NCBI GenBank assembly: GCA_030428385.1 | Contig: JAUIDY010000012.1 | Location: 1-64,000 of the forward strand | Direction of reading: 5' to 3' | Length of the DNA: 64,000 bases | Source of the DNA: Rhodothermia bacterium | GTDB lineage: Bacteria; Bacteroidota; Rhodothermia; Rhodothermales; JAAAOL01 | Shown here: in pieces, positions 43,365-51,573 of the stretch | Position numbering within the stretch: the stretch's first letter is position 1 | Layout of the letters: each line of letters begins with the position of its first letter | Made by a program: the position numbers and the translations under genes | Notes under the pieces: generated by a model | Databases searched by the model: none | Told to the model about the DNA's origin: nothing | What the model saw: only the letters and a program-made list of their open reading frames with translations

Positions 43365-43445
43365 GTCATCCCGAGCTTGTCGAGGGATCTCGGCGAGTGG
43401 AAATAGCTCCTTACGACGAGATCCCTCGCTGACGTTCGGGATGAC
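43365..43445. repeat. 81-bp palindromic element, GTCATCCCGAGC type
   Basis: Left arm GTCATCCCGAGCTTGTCGAG..., and the reverse complement of the right arm GTCATCCCGAACGTCAGCGA..., both end in GAGGGATCTCG. The arms differ by a few bases and a single-base length difference; the loop is about 24 nt. Tips are GTCAT/ATGAC. Similar palindromes occur in many bacterial genomes. It lies in the 336-bp gap before an alpha/beta hydrolase gene, whose remaining sequence shows nothing else. Confidence 0.85.
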
Positions 43446-43595
43446 GCCCTACTAAACGATGCGCCATGATTTTTCGGATCTGATATCAGATCGCTTTTAA
43501 TTGGAACGTGACCCTGGCGGGGTAACAGGATCGACCTTGTTGCGCTTGGGGAGGGCATTTACTTTCAAGCCTTCGATCTCTGCTCTCGCTTAACC

Positions 43596-44579
43596 ATGAA
43601 CCTCTCCTGCTGGTATCAGCTTGTCCTGTGCATTGTGAGCCTCGCCTATGCCGGCTGCACGGACGGACTTGCTCCGGCAGCGACAAGCAGCGAAGGGTAT
43701 CTGGTAGGCATGGCGGACGCCCGTATTTTCTACCGCGTTGAAGGAAGTGGGCCGGATACGGTCGTTGTGGTACATGGCGGTCCCGGTGCAGGCATGCAGG
43801 CCATACGGCCCGATTTCGGGCCACTGGGAGCGCACCACACGGTGATCTATTACGACCAGCGTGGCGGCGGGCACTCCACACTCCCAATCGACACCACGCA
43901 TCTTGGTCCTGCGTACCACGTTGGTGATCTGGAGGCGCTGCGGCAGTTCTTTGGTCTCGACCGTATGAACGTCGTGGCCCATTCGTTCGGGGCTGTCCTC
44001 ATAGCCGAATATGCCCTCCAGCACCCGGATCGCCTAGCGCGAATCGTTTTTCTCGGAGCAACGGGGCCGAGCCGGGCCGCTGCTGCCGAACTCGCCCAGG
44101 CTTCGTTTGGCAACGCCGATACGACGCTGTTGCAGCAGATGCAGGAGCCTTTGTTTGCTTTGCTTTCCGGGAACGCGGACGACCCGGTTGCAGCCTGCCG
44201 CGCCTATCACGTCGCCCACAACAAGGTGGTGGCCGCCCATCCGTCGAAGGCGCAAGGGAGCGAGTGCCTGATGGAGCCGGATGCCCTCCGTTATTACTTT
44301 CGCTACACCGCCCAGCTAGGGCCAGCGCTGTTTGGAGACTGGGACTACACGTCGCTCCGCCATGCACCGTCTGCTCCGCTGCTCGTAATCTATGGCGACG
44401 ATGAACCGGAGGCCCTGGCGGTTCAGCGCCTGTGGGTAACAGGTCGGCCCGAGGGGCGGCTATTGGTTGTGCCGGAGACCGGAAAGCAGGCGCATGCGGA
44501 TCAGCCCGATGTGGTTTTTTCCGCCATCGATGTGTTTTTCGACGGTCATTGGCCAGAGGGTGCTATGGCCGTTCCGTAA
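43596..44579 (+). CDS. Alpha/beta hydrolase, proline iminopeptidase-like lipoprotein
   Basis: Product of 327 aa. N-terminus SCWYQLVLCIVSLAYAGC carries a lipobox. The fold is that of proline iminopeptidase-type hydrolases: oxyanion motif VVHGGPGAGMQ, YYDQRGGGHS, nucleophile elbow MNVVAHSFGAVLIAEYAL (Ser), acid in LLVIYGDDEPEALA and a C-terminal QAHADQPDVVF with the His. The catalytic triad seems complete. The RDD gene follows after a short gap. Confidence 0.88.
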   Translation: MNLSCWYQLVLCIVSLAYAGCTDGLAPAATSSEGYLVGMADARIFYRVEGSGPDTVVVVHGGPGAGMQAIRPDFGPLGAHHTVIYYDQRGGGHSTLPIDTTHLGPAYHVGDLEALRQFFGLDRMNVVAHSFGAVLIAEYALQHPDRLARIVFLGATGPSRAAAAELAQASFGNADTTLLQQMQEPLFALLSGNADDPVAACRAYHVAHNKVVAAHPSKAQGSECLMEPDALRYYFRYTAQLGPALFGDWDYTSLRHAPSAPLLVIYGDDEPEALAVQRLWVTGRPEGRLLVVPETGKQAHADQPDVVFSAIDVFFDGHWPEGAMAVP

Positions 44580-44609
44580 CTGATGCCCGTGTGCATCGTA
44601 GTACGCCGC

Positions 44610-45149
44610 ATGACTGAAGCCGAAACCACCCTCCGATCTGTGCTGCTCCGGCGCACAGGAGCTTACCTGCTCGACATCGCCGTGCTTTTTCTGGTGCTGG
44701 CCCCTTTGGGTTTTGTCGTGCAGCGCTTGCTCGGTATCTCCCCGCCTGCAACGGCACTGGAAGTCTACGTAACGCTTGTGTTCAACTTCTCGGTGCCTGC
44801 TTGGGCATATTTTACCATTTCCGACCATACCCCGCGAGGTGCAACGCTAGGCAAACGGCTGCTGGGGCTGCGGACGCAAACGCAAAACGGAGAGCGGGTG
44901 GGGCTGGGGCGTGCGTTTGGGCGCACGGCGGTCAAGATGGTGCCGTGGGAAATCGCCCATGCCTCATCTTTTTTGTTTGCCCCAGCGCTGGGAGAATTCA
45001 CGATATGGAACGGAATCGGACTGGGCGTATCCTATGCGCTGTCGTTTGGGTATCTTTTCATGGCCTGGCGCACGCAGGGCCAACGGAGCATGCATGATCG
45101 GGTGGCAGGAACGCGGGTGACACGCCTCCGTTTGGAGGCGGCTACCTAG
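44610..45149 (+). CDS. RDD-family membrane protein
   Basis: Product of 179 aa from MTEAETTLRS (an alternative ATG at 44583 adds nine residues and would sit three bases after the preceding stop). RDD signature: RRTGAYLLDIAVLFLVLAPL (Arg-Asp) and DHTPRGATLGKRLLGLRTQT, with three to four helices and MAWRTQGQRSMHDRVAGTRV at the end. The family is involved in membrane transport or stress; its function here is unknown. Confidence 0.88.
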   Translation: MTEAETTLRSVLLRRTGAYLLDIAVLFLVLAPLGFVVQRLLGISPPATALEVYVTLVFNFSVPAWAYFTISDHTPRGATLGKRLLGLRTQTQNGERVGLGRAFGRTAVKMVPWEIAHASSFLFAPALGEFTIWNGIGLGVSYALSFGYLFMAWRTQGQRSMHDRVAGTRVTRLRLEAAT

Positions 45150-45192
45150 CCGATCCGAAAGCCGTACCTTATTCTCCCCATTTGTCTTCCCC

Positions 45193-46167
45193 ATGAAAGC
45201 CTTCATAGCGACCAAGTATGGCCCGCCCGAGGTCCTGCAACTGCAGAACGTGCCTACGCCTGTTCCCGGCGACACCGACCTGCTCATCAAGATACACGCA
45301 ACGACCGTTACGTCGGGCGATTGGCGCTTGCGCAGTCTTGAGGTGCCGACTGGCTTCGGGTTCATGTCGCGTTTGATATTCGGCTTCTCGAAACCCCGGA
45401 AGCCCATTCTGGGGATGGAACTCGCCGGAACGGTCGAAGCGGTTGGCACGGCGGTTACCACATTTAGTGTGGGCGATGCCGTTTTTGCGTTCAGCGATGC
45501 CCGCATGGGCGCCCACGCCGAGTATATCGTGATGCCTGCGGATGGGGTGGTGGCCCACAAGCCTGTCAACCTGAGTTTTGAAGAAGCGGCGGCGCTTTCG
45601 TTTGGCGGCACCACCGCGTTGCAGTTCTTTCAGCGTGGCAAGTTGCAGCCGGGTGAGCATGTGCTGGTCAATGGGGCGTCAGGTGGTGTAGGAACGGCGG
45701 CGGTGCAGCTGGCTAAACACTTTGGGGCCATAGTGACCGGGGTGTGCAGCACCAGCAACGTCGAGATGGTGAAAGCCATCGGAGCCGATGCGGTGATCGA
45801 CTACACCCAAACGGACGTGACGAAGAGCGGCGAGACGTACGACGTCCTTGTGGATACCGCAGGGACGTTGCCGTTCTCAAGAAGCAAAAACCTGCTCAAG
45901 GAGGGCGGACGGTTGCTGTTGGTGCTCGGCACGCTGCCCAATATGCTTCAGGTGCCGTGGGTGTCGCTGACGACGAACAAAAAAGTCATCGCTGGACCCG
46001 CGTCGGCAAAGGCCGAGGACCTGCGTTTTCTGGCGGAGTTGGCCGAGGCCGGTGCCTTTACGCCGGTCATCGATCGGCGGTATCCGTTTGAGGAACTGAT
46101 CGAAGCCCACCGTTATGTGGACCAGGGGCATAAGAAGGGCAACGTTGTTGTCACCCTGGTGGCGTAA
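45193..46167 (+). CDS. MDR-superfamily NAD(P)-dependent alcohol dehydrogenase/quinone reductase
   Basis: Product of 324 aa. GroES-like domain AFIATKYGPPEVLQLQNVP and ILGMELAGTVEAVGTAVTTF, then the Rossmann domain HVLVNGASGGVGTAAVQLAK (AxxGxxG), ALGADAVIDY-like AIGADAVIDYTQTDV. The zinc ligands of classical ADH are absent, as in quinone oxidoreductases and enoyl reductases. It ends with AHRYVDQGHKKGNVVVTL. It reduces quinones or enals with NADPH (family knowledge). Confidence 0.92.
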   Translation: MKAFIATKYGPPEVLQLQNVPTPVPGDTDLLIKIHATTVTSGDWRLRSLEVPTGFGFMSRLIFGFSKPRKPILGMELAGTVEAVGTAVTTFSVGDAVFAFSDARMGAHAEYIVMPADGVVAHKPVNLSFEEAAALSFGGTTALQFFQRGKLQPGEHVLVNGASGGVGTAAVQLAKHFGAIVTGVCSTSNVEMVKAIGADAVIDYTQTDVTKSGETYDVLVDTAGTLPFSRSKNLLKEGGRLLLVLGTLPNMLQVPWVSLTTNKKVIAGPASAKAEDLRFLAELAEAGAFTPVIDRRYPFEELIEAHRYVDQGHKKGNVVVTLVA

Positions 46168-46241
46168 GGAGCACGTCTACATCAAAGGGTTAATCCGCAA
46201 CAGAAGGGGCGCTTCCGCAGCACCTGTTGCCCATGTGAACG

Positions 46242-46967
46242 ATGAGGTATTTCCTGCTTATCCCTGCCCTGCTGCTGCTGGCTTCCTGCCAGAAGGAGGA
46301 GGCCGTGGTCGAGGCTGAGTCTGCCAACGAGACCGTGGTGCTGCTACACGGACTGGCGCGATCAGCATCATCGATGGATGAGATGGAACAGGCCTTGGCA
46401 GAGGCGGGCTATGCCACCTGTAACATTGCCTATCCCTCTACGCACCATTCCATTGCGGAACTGGCCGAGGCGCATGTGTTGCCCGCTATGCAAGCATGTG
46501 GGCAAGCCGACACCGTGCATGTAGTCACGCACTCGATGGGTGGCATCGTGGTGCGGTATTTACGCGCACAGGGACACCTCGACGCCGTAGGCCGGGTGGT
46601 GATGCTGAGTCCACCCAACCAGGGAAGTGAACTGGTAGATGCGATGGGTGACCTGTGGCTCTTCGGTGCCGTCAATGGCCCGGCAGGGTTCGAGTTGGGC
46701 ACGGATGACGCCAGCGTTCCCGTGCAGTTGGGGCCCGTCGATTTCGAGTTGGGGGTGATCACGGGCGACCGGTCGCTCAATCCATTGTATTCCCATATGA
46801 TTGAGGGACCCGATGATGGAAAGGTGTCCGTGGAGCGGGCGCAAGTAGAAGGCATGCGTGATTTTTTGGTCCTGCCCGCCAGCCATACCTTCATCATGAA
46901 CAAGGAAGAAACGATGCGGCAAAGTCTGTATTTTCTGGCCCACGGCCACTTCGATCAGGCGGAGTAA
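46242..46967 (+). CDS. Lipase-like alpha/beta hydrolase lipoprotein
   Basis: Product of 241 aa. Signal and lipobox MRYFLLIPALLLLASC, then VVLLHGLARSASSMDEME, nucleophile VHVVTHSMGGIVVRYLRAQ (GxSxG variant HSMGG), VVMLSPPNQGSELVD and a C-terminal SHTFIMNKEETMRQSLYFL with the His. It resembles the DUF676/EstA-type lipases and acylglycerol-like hydrolases. The next gene (SelW-like) starts nine bases after its stop. Confidence 0.88.
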   Translation: MRYFLLIPALLLLASCQKEEAVVEAESANETVVLLHGLARSASSMDEMEQALAEAGYATCNIAYPSTHHSIAELAEAHVLPAMQACGQADTVHVVTHSMGGIVVRYLRAQGHLDAVGRVVMLSPPNQGSELVDAMGDLWLFGAVNGPAGFELGTDDASVPVQLGPVDFELGVITGDRSLNPLYSHMIEGPDDGKVSVERAQVEGMRDFLVLPASHTFIMNKEETMRQSLYFLAHGHFDQAE

Positions 46968-46976
46968 AACGAATCT

Positions 46977-47267
46977 ATGGCGCAAAACCGGGGGCACGTC
47001 GATATTTATTACTGTACGCAGTGCCGGTGGCTCTTGCGGGCTGCGTGGATGGCGCAGGAACTGCTGACGACGTTTGAGCAGGAAATAGAAACCCTGACGC
47101 TGCGTCCGGGCACCGGCGGCGTGTTTAAGGTGCGGGCGGACGACACACTCGTCTGGTCGCGCAAGGAAGAAGGCCGTTTCCCCGACATCACCGAGTTAAA
47201 ACAGCGCGTCCGCGATGTGCTGGCCCCGGAAAAAAGCCTCGGGCACGCCGACCGCAAACGCCCCTAG
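46977..47267 (+). CDS. SelW/SelT/SelH-type (Rdx) thioredoxin-like small protein
   Basis: Product of 96 aa. IYYCTQCRWLLRAAWMAQEL contains the CxxC motif of the Rdx family (SelW, SelT, SelH), and GTGGVFKVRADDTLVWSRKE and GRFPDITELKQRVRDVL match its second half. Both redox residues are Cys codons; no in-frame TGA exists. Probably a small thiol oxidoreductase. Cotranscribed with the lipase-like gene. Confidence 0.88.
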   Translation: MAQNRGHVDIYYCTQCRWLLRAAWMAQELLTTFEQEIETLTLRPGTGGVFKVRADDTLVWSRKEEGRFPDITELKQRVRDVLAPEKSLGHADRKRP

Positions 47268-47296
47268 CTGCCTTCCCTCAGCCATCTCTCAACCCC

Positions 47297-47776
47297 ATGT
47301 CTATGCCATCGGATGATCAAGAAGCCCTGCTTGAGCACCTCACGTTTAGTGCCAAGGCAGGCGGGGGGTTTTTTGTATTCATGGCGGCGGTGGTGTTTGT
47401 GTTGCTGTTCTTCATCGATCCATCCGTCGGGGCCCAGGGCACCAGCTTTGGTCTGCTGGGGGTCGCATTTATCGGGTTGGCGGTGTGGCTGCTGGATTAC
47501 AAACGGCGGCTGCGGCCGTGGCTGGTCGCCGCGACCGTGCGCTACGAGGCTACGTTGGTGAAAAAAGAAGGCCCGACCGAACATGGCTGGTGGGCCTTCT
47601 TCAACATCACCGACACGACAGGTACCGTGCGCCAGGGCAAAGAGCATTTTTTGGGCGAACCGCCGTGGGCCATCGGCGAGACGCTGGAGGTGTGTGTGCT
47701 TGCTGATGACCGGCGATTTTTCCCCTGCGACCTGAATCAACGAGCCGACATCGGCAAGATGACGACCGTGACATAA
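47297..47776 (+). CDS. Two-TM membrane protein of unknown function
   Basis: Product of 159 aa. Two helices near the N-terminus (GGFFVFMAAVVFVLLFFI and FGLLGVAFIGLAVWLLDY), then a C-terminal beta-rich domain of the DUF3592-like kind (YEATLVKKEGPTEHGWWAFF; GEPPWAIGETLEVCVLADDR). The latter fits cytoplasmic or periplasmic DUF3592 modules, but only weakly. Confidence 0.65.
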   Translation: MSMPSDDQEALLEHLTFSAKAGGGFFVFMAAVVFVLLFFIDPSVGAQGTSFGLLGVAFIGLAVWLLDYKRRLRPWLVAATVRYEATLVKKEGPTEHGWWAFFNITDTTGTVRQGKEHFLGEPPWAIGETLEVCVLADDRRFFPCDLNQRADIGKMTTVT

Positions 47777-47932
47777 AAGAACCGCCCGTCAGCTACCAGC
47801 AACCGCTCGTCGGACGTGCGTTGCCGTTCGTCCATGCAGCTTGGCGATGTGCGAAGAAATGTAGATGTTGTTGCTTGTTTATGCGCGTCGGCGTTTGTTT
47901 ATGCGGATGCTATCCCTTTCCCCCATCTTCTC

Positions 47933-49021
47933 ATGAACCACACCCCCTTACGTCGTCATTTTCGGTTGCTTTTTGCAATGGTGCTACTGGGATGTGTACT
48001 TGGTAGTGTGGTGGCCTGGCTGGAATTTGGCACGTTGTTTAAGCCCGGTTTTGTATGGTGGGCACCGGGCTTTTTTGGCGTTCTTAACACCGTGGCGATC
48101 TGGAGCAGCATCCTGGCGATGCGGCGTTTATTGCTGCGGTATGTACCCTTGCGGTCGTGGTGGCAGGTCCTGATCCATACCGTAGTGCTGTTATGCACCG
48201 CCGTGGTCATCTTCCTGATGATTGAAGGCATCGATGGGACATTGTGTGTGTGGTTGGATCTTGGCCAGCCCGATCAGGTGGACGCCATGTTTGGCCCGGC
48301 CCTCGTTATTGTGATCCTGGCCACGGTGGTTATCGGGACGCTGACCTACGCCTTCGATTTCTACCGGCAACTCCGTGATGCCCAGCAAAGCATCCTCACC
48401 GCCGAACTGCGGGCGCTGCGGGCGCAGATCAATCCGCATTTTCTGTTCAACACCCTCAACTCCATCGCGGCGCTTATCCGGTCACGTCCGGCTGAAGCAG
48501 AGGGCGTCACGGAGAAGCTGGCCGACCTGTTTCGGTATACACTGCGCGCCTCCGACCACCCCACCGTCACGCTCGCCGAAGACCTCGACGCCACACAGCT
48601 TTACATCGACATTGAGCAGGCGCGTTTTCCGGAGCGACTGCATGTCAGTGTGGAGGTGCCCGCTGAACTGCGTGCGGCGCAGGTGCCCAGCCTATTGCTG
48701 CAACCGCTCGTGGAGAACGCGGTGAAGCACGGTGTGGCAAAAACCGAAGGTCCCTGTGCCGTGCTGGTCCGGGCGGAACGCACAGGCGACACCCTCTGCC
48801 TACAGGTACGCGATACGGGCCCGGGCTTCGCCAGCACCGATCTCGATGCCGTGCTGTGTAACGGCTGCGGCCTCACCAACGTGCGCGACCGCCTGCAACT
48901 GCTCTTCGGCAAGGGAAACACACACCTACTGCTCCTGCCTGACGGCGTGGAACTGCACTTCCCGTATGCACCTGCCGAACAGCGCCTCTCTCGTTCTGCT
49001 TCGCTGGTGGCGGCTTCCTGA
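47933..49021 (+). CDS. LytS-type sensor histidine kinase
   Basis: Product of 362 aa. Four hydrophobic helices (LLFAMVLLGCVLGSVVAWLE, then others to about residue 145), followed by the His_kinase (LytS-like) domain with phospho-acceptor His in ALRAQINPHFLFNTLNSIAA (about residue 168) and a HATPase domain: LLLQPLVENAVKHGV, VRDTGPGF, GCGLTNVRDRLQLLFGKG. Start at 47933 (MNHTPLRRHF). Its stop overlaps the ATG of the response regulator (TGATG), so the two are translationally coupled. Confidence 0.93.
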   Translation: MNHTPLRRHFRLLFAMVLLGCVLGSVVAWLEFGTLFKPGFVWWAPGFFGVLNTVAIWSSILAMRRLLLRYVPLRSWWQVLIHTVVLLCTAVVIFLMIEGIDGTLCVWLDLGQPDQVDAMFGPALVIVILATVVIGTLTYAFDFYRQLRDAQQSILTAELRALRAQINPHFLFNTLNSIAALIRSRPAEAEGVTEKLADLFRYTLRASDHPTVTLAEDLDATQLYIDIEQARFPERLHVSVEVPAELRAAQVPSLLLQPLVENAVKHGVAKTEGPCAVLVRAERTGDTLCLQVRDTGPGFASTDLDAVLCNGCGLTNVRDRLQLLFGKGNTHLLLLPDGVELHFPYAPAEQRLSRSASLVAAS

Positions 49022-49770
49022 TGCGTGTGCTGCTGGTAGACGACGAACCGCTGGCCCGCGAGCGTCTCCGGGCGATGCTGGCCGATTCCTCCGGCGAGAT
49101 TGACATCGTGGGCGAGGCGGAAAACGGACGCCGCGCCGTTCCGATGATTCACACCTTGAAGCCCGACCTAGTGTTTCTGGATATTCAAATGCCAGGGCTC
49201 AATGGCTTCGACGTACTAGATTTGCTAGCTCCGCCCCGCCCTCACATCATCTTCGTTACGGCATACGATGAATACGCGCTGCGGGCCTTTGAAGTCCACG
49301 CGCTCGATTACCTGACCAAGCCCATCACGCAGGAACGGCTGGATACCGCGCTGCGGCATTTTGCCAACCACATGGCCTTGCACGATGCGGGCCGGGGCCT
49401 CGACGCGCTCCGTGCCGAGCGCGCTGCCACCGAGCCGCTCAAACGCCTCACGCTGCACACAGGCCGTCGCCTCCGCATCGTTGACCCCGCCGAGGTGCGC
49501 TACTTCGAGGCCAACGAAAAAGTCGTCTTTGCGCACCTTCGCACGGGCGGCAAACACATCATCGATTTCACGCTGCAAGAACTGGAAAGCCGCCTCGATC
49601 CCGCTGGCTGGATGCGTATCCATCGCGCCTACCTCATCAACATCGATGCCATCCGCGAACTGACGCCGTGGTTTTCGGGCACCTATCAACTCACGCTTGA
49701 TGACAAGACCGTGCTGCCCGTCGCCCGCCGCCGCGCCAAAGACGTAAAAGCCATGCTGCGCGGCGTGTAG
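49021..49770 (+). CDS. LytTR-family response regulator
   Basis: Product of 249 aa. Receiver domain: VLLVDDEPLARERLRAMLAD, phospho-acceptor Asp54 in DLVFLDIQMPGLNGFD, and VTAYDEYALRAFEVHALDYL with the Lys in LTKPI. The C-terminal about 110 residues are a LytTR DNA-binding domain: RLTLHTGRRLRIVDPAEVRY, MRIHRAYLINIDAIRELTPW, KTVLPVARRRAKDVKAML. Partner of the overlapping LytS kinase; such pairs often control surface or stress genes. Confidence 0.96.
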   Translation: MRVLLVDDEPLARERLRAMLADSSGEIDIVGEAENGRRAVPMIHTLKPDLVFLDIQMPGLNGFDVLDLLAPPRPHIIFVTAYDEYALRAFEVHALDYLTKPITQERLDTALRHFANHMALHDAGRGLDALRAERAATEPLKRLTLHTGRRLRIVDPAEVRYFEANEKVVFAHLRTGGKHIIDFTLQELESRLDPAGWMRIHRAYLINIDAIRELTPWFSGTYQLTLDDKTVLPVARRRAKDVKAMLRGV

Positions 49771-49877
49771 CACGTTGGTTCTATATGTCGTGGGCTTCAA
49801 GGAGCAAGCTGCGCCCGGGCATTGATTTCTTGCGTGTGCACTGTTTTTTTAGGCCTCCGCCTTCGTATCCGCCCACC

Positions 49878-49980
49878 GTGTGATCTCGATGACCATCAGG
49901 AGGAGATCTTTCTCACGCTGGCGACTAGCAATCGCAATAAGGAGAGAATTGAGATGACAAGGATGAACATTTGCTGGGCA
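49878..49980. repeat. Dispersed ATCTC/GAGAT element, copy 2
   Basis: CGTGTGATCTCGATGACC...GGAGGAGATCTTTCTCAC (49878-49915) and, after about 30 bp, TTGAGATGACAAGGATG...ATTTGCTG (ending 49978). The same blocks occur at 10098-10245 in the same order. It occupies most of the gap between the LytTR regulator and the methyltransferase. GATCTC/GAGATC form a stem. Confidence 0.55.
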
Positions 49981-50021
49981 CCCAAGGCCTTCGTTTTTCT
50001 TAGCGCAGTTGATACGTTCGC

Positions 50022-50882
50022 ATGAGTCGTGTTAGCAAAGACGTGCGCACTTTTCCAGTTGTATCGCGAAAGGACACGCATCTAGATGCATTAAGGAGGC
50101 ATCCGAATCCGCTTGCCGCCGCCATCGGTCAGAGTATTTATGCTACGCTGAATTATACCGTGACGGAGGAGGAAGAAGGTTGGATCGACCGAATTGAAGC
50201 ACACCGCGCCGAACTGTCGCAGTCGGAAGAACGGGTGGTCTGTATGGATTATGGGGCTGGGAAACGTGACTCGCGCCGCACCGCGCAGGAAATGGCGGTT
50301 GGCGTGGCCGTGGAAAACACGGTGGGGCATTTTTGCCGGGTATCTAGCAAAGGGGCCCGGTGGTGTGTTCTGCTGTTTCGGCTGATCCGGGCGGTGCGCC
50401 CGCATTCGTGTGTAGAAATGGGAGCTGCCGTGGGCATTTCGGCTGCGTATCAGGCGGCGGCCTTGCACCTCAACGCAGCGGGTTCGCTGATCACGATGGA
50501 AGGCGCGGCACCGCTGGCCGCCGTGGCGCGGCAAACCTTGCACCACCTCGGGCTGGATAACGCAACGGTGATGGCGGGAAAATTTATGGATACCCTGCCT
50601 TCCGTCCTAAAACACCAGCCCCCCATCGATTACGTGTTCGTTGATGGGCATCACGACGAAGCGGCGACGCAGGCGTATGCCGAGCAACTCTTCTCTTTTC
50701 TCGCGGATCAGGCCTTGCTTGTCTTCGATGACATCGCGTGGAACCAACCCATGAAGGGGGCTTGGCAGGCCATCGCAAACGACGACCGTATCCACCTTGC
50801 CATCGATTTGGGAACCATAGGAATTGGCCTTGTTGCGCCTACCTATCGCGGACCGCGCTTCGTTTCCTTTCCCCTCGAATAG
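50022..50882 (+). CDS. Class I SAM-dependent methyltransferase (O-methyltransferase-like)
   Basis: Product of 286 aa. SCVEMGAAVGISAAYQAAAL is the SAM motif I (ExGxxxGxSA), SLITMEGAAPLAAVARQTL motif II, and PIDYVFVDGHHDEAATQAYA carries the catalytic-site Asp and His of O-methyltransferase-3/caffeoyl-CoA type enzymes. LLVFDDIAWNQPMKGAWQAI follows. The N-terminal about 100 residues are helical and partly basic (SRRTAQEMAVGV). Substrate unknown. Confidence 0.85.
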   Translation: MSRVSKDVRTFPVVSRKDTHLDALRRHPNPLAAAIGQSIYATLNYTVTEEEEGWIDRIEAHRAELSQSEERVVCMDYGAGKRDSRRTAQEMAVGVAVENTVGHFCRVSSKGARWCVLLFRLIRAVRPHSCVEMGAAVGISAAYQAAALHLNAAGSLITMEGAAPLAAVARQTLHHLGLDNATVMAGKFMDTLPSVLKHQPPIDYVFVDGHHDEAATQAYAEQLFSFLADQALLVFDDIAWNQPMKGAWQAIANDDRIHLAIDLGTIGIGLVAPTYRGPRFVSFPLE

Positions 50883-50921
50883 CAAACCGGGGCCTTTCTT
50901 CCGGAAGCCAATGGCCGAGGT

Positions 50922-51464
50922 TCAAGGTTTTAGCAACAGGGCCAAGTGTTCGGCCTGAAGGCGTTGCCGAAGGGCCTGCGAATCTCGGCGAGAGAGGTTT
51001 TGTTCGGCCACCTGGTAATAATAAACCAGCCGACCCCGCAGTTGCGCCGCATCTTCTTCAAAGCCGAGGTCGCGAAAAATCTGGGCGCACAGTTCCAGCC
51101 GCAGTTCGTCCACTTCGCGTACCTGCACATTCACCCAATCTGTCTGCCGTGCCCACAGCCGCACGGCCACATCGTGGCGGGCATCCTTGGTAGCAATGAA
51201 CTGTAACACCGCCCGCAGACGGTCCGCTGGAGTGTCGAAATGTTCAGCTGCGAACGAGTCAGCAAACGCGTGCTGCTGTTGGGTCCAGTAGTCCAGCGTT
51301 TGGCGCAGCAAATCCTGGCGGTTCTTGAAGTGCCAGTAGAAGCTGCCCTTGGTGACGCCGAGTGTCCGTGCCAGCCGCTCGACTTTGACATTTTCCACGC
51401 CTTGTTCCACGAGGCAATCAAGCGCAGCCACTAGCCAGTCGGTACGTGTCAGAGAAGATGCCAT
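50922..51464 (-). CDS. TetR/AcrR-family transcriptional regulator
   Basis: Product of 180 aa starting MASSLTRTDWLVAALDCLVE, with the typical HTH: VERLARTLGVTKGSFYWHF and KNRQDLLRQTLDYW. The C-terminal ligand domain is variable. It is divergent from the CocE/NonD-type hydrolase gene 109 bp away, and two near-identical palindromes lie in between. It probably represses that gene, itself, or both. Confidence 0.92.
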   Translation of the reverse strand: MASSLTRTDWLVAALDCLVEQGVENVKVERLARTLGVTKGSFYWHFKNRQDLLRQTLDYWTQQQHAFADSFAAEHFDTPADRLRAVLQFIATKDARHDVAVRLWARQTDWVNVQVREVDELRLELCAQIFRDLGFEEDAAQLRGRLVYYYQVAEQNLSRRDSQALRQRLQAEHLALLLKP

Positions 51465-51496
51465 CTTAAATCTTTTGCCGAAGGTGTAACCCCAAA

Positions 51497-51533
51497 CATA
51501 CGGTGGCGTATGGAATCCATACGGTGCCGTACG
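51497..51533. promoter_or_regulatory. Paired TetR-type operators
   Basis: CATACGGTGGCGTATG (51497-51512) and CATACGGTGCCGTACG (51518-51533): two 16-bp sites, each an inverted repeat of CATACG/CGTATG or CGTACG, with centres 21 bp apart (two helical turns). They sit between the divergent TetR and hydrolase genes. Confidence 0.75.
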
Positions 51534-51573
51534 GAAGATACCTTTTTTCACCTTGTTACACCACGATAGAACC

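Noticed and set aside
46977-47267. Selenoprotein
   Set aside because: The SelW-like gene has Cys codons at both redox positions and no in-frame TGA.
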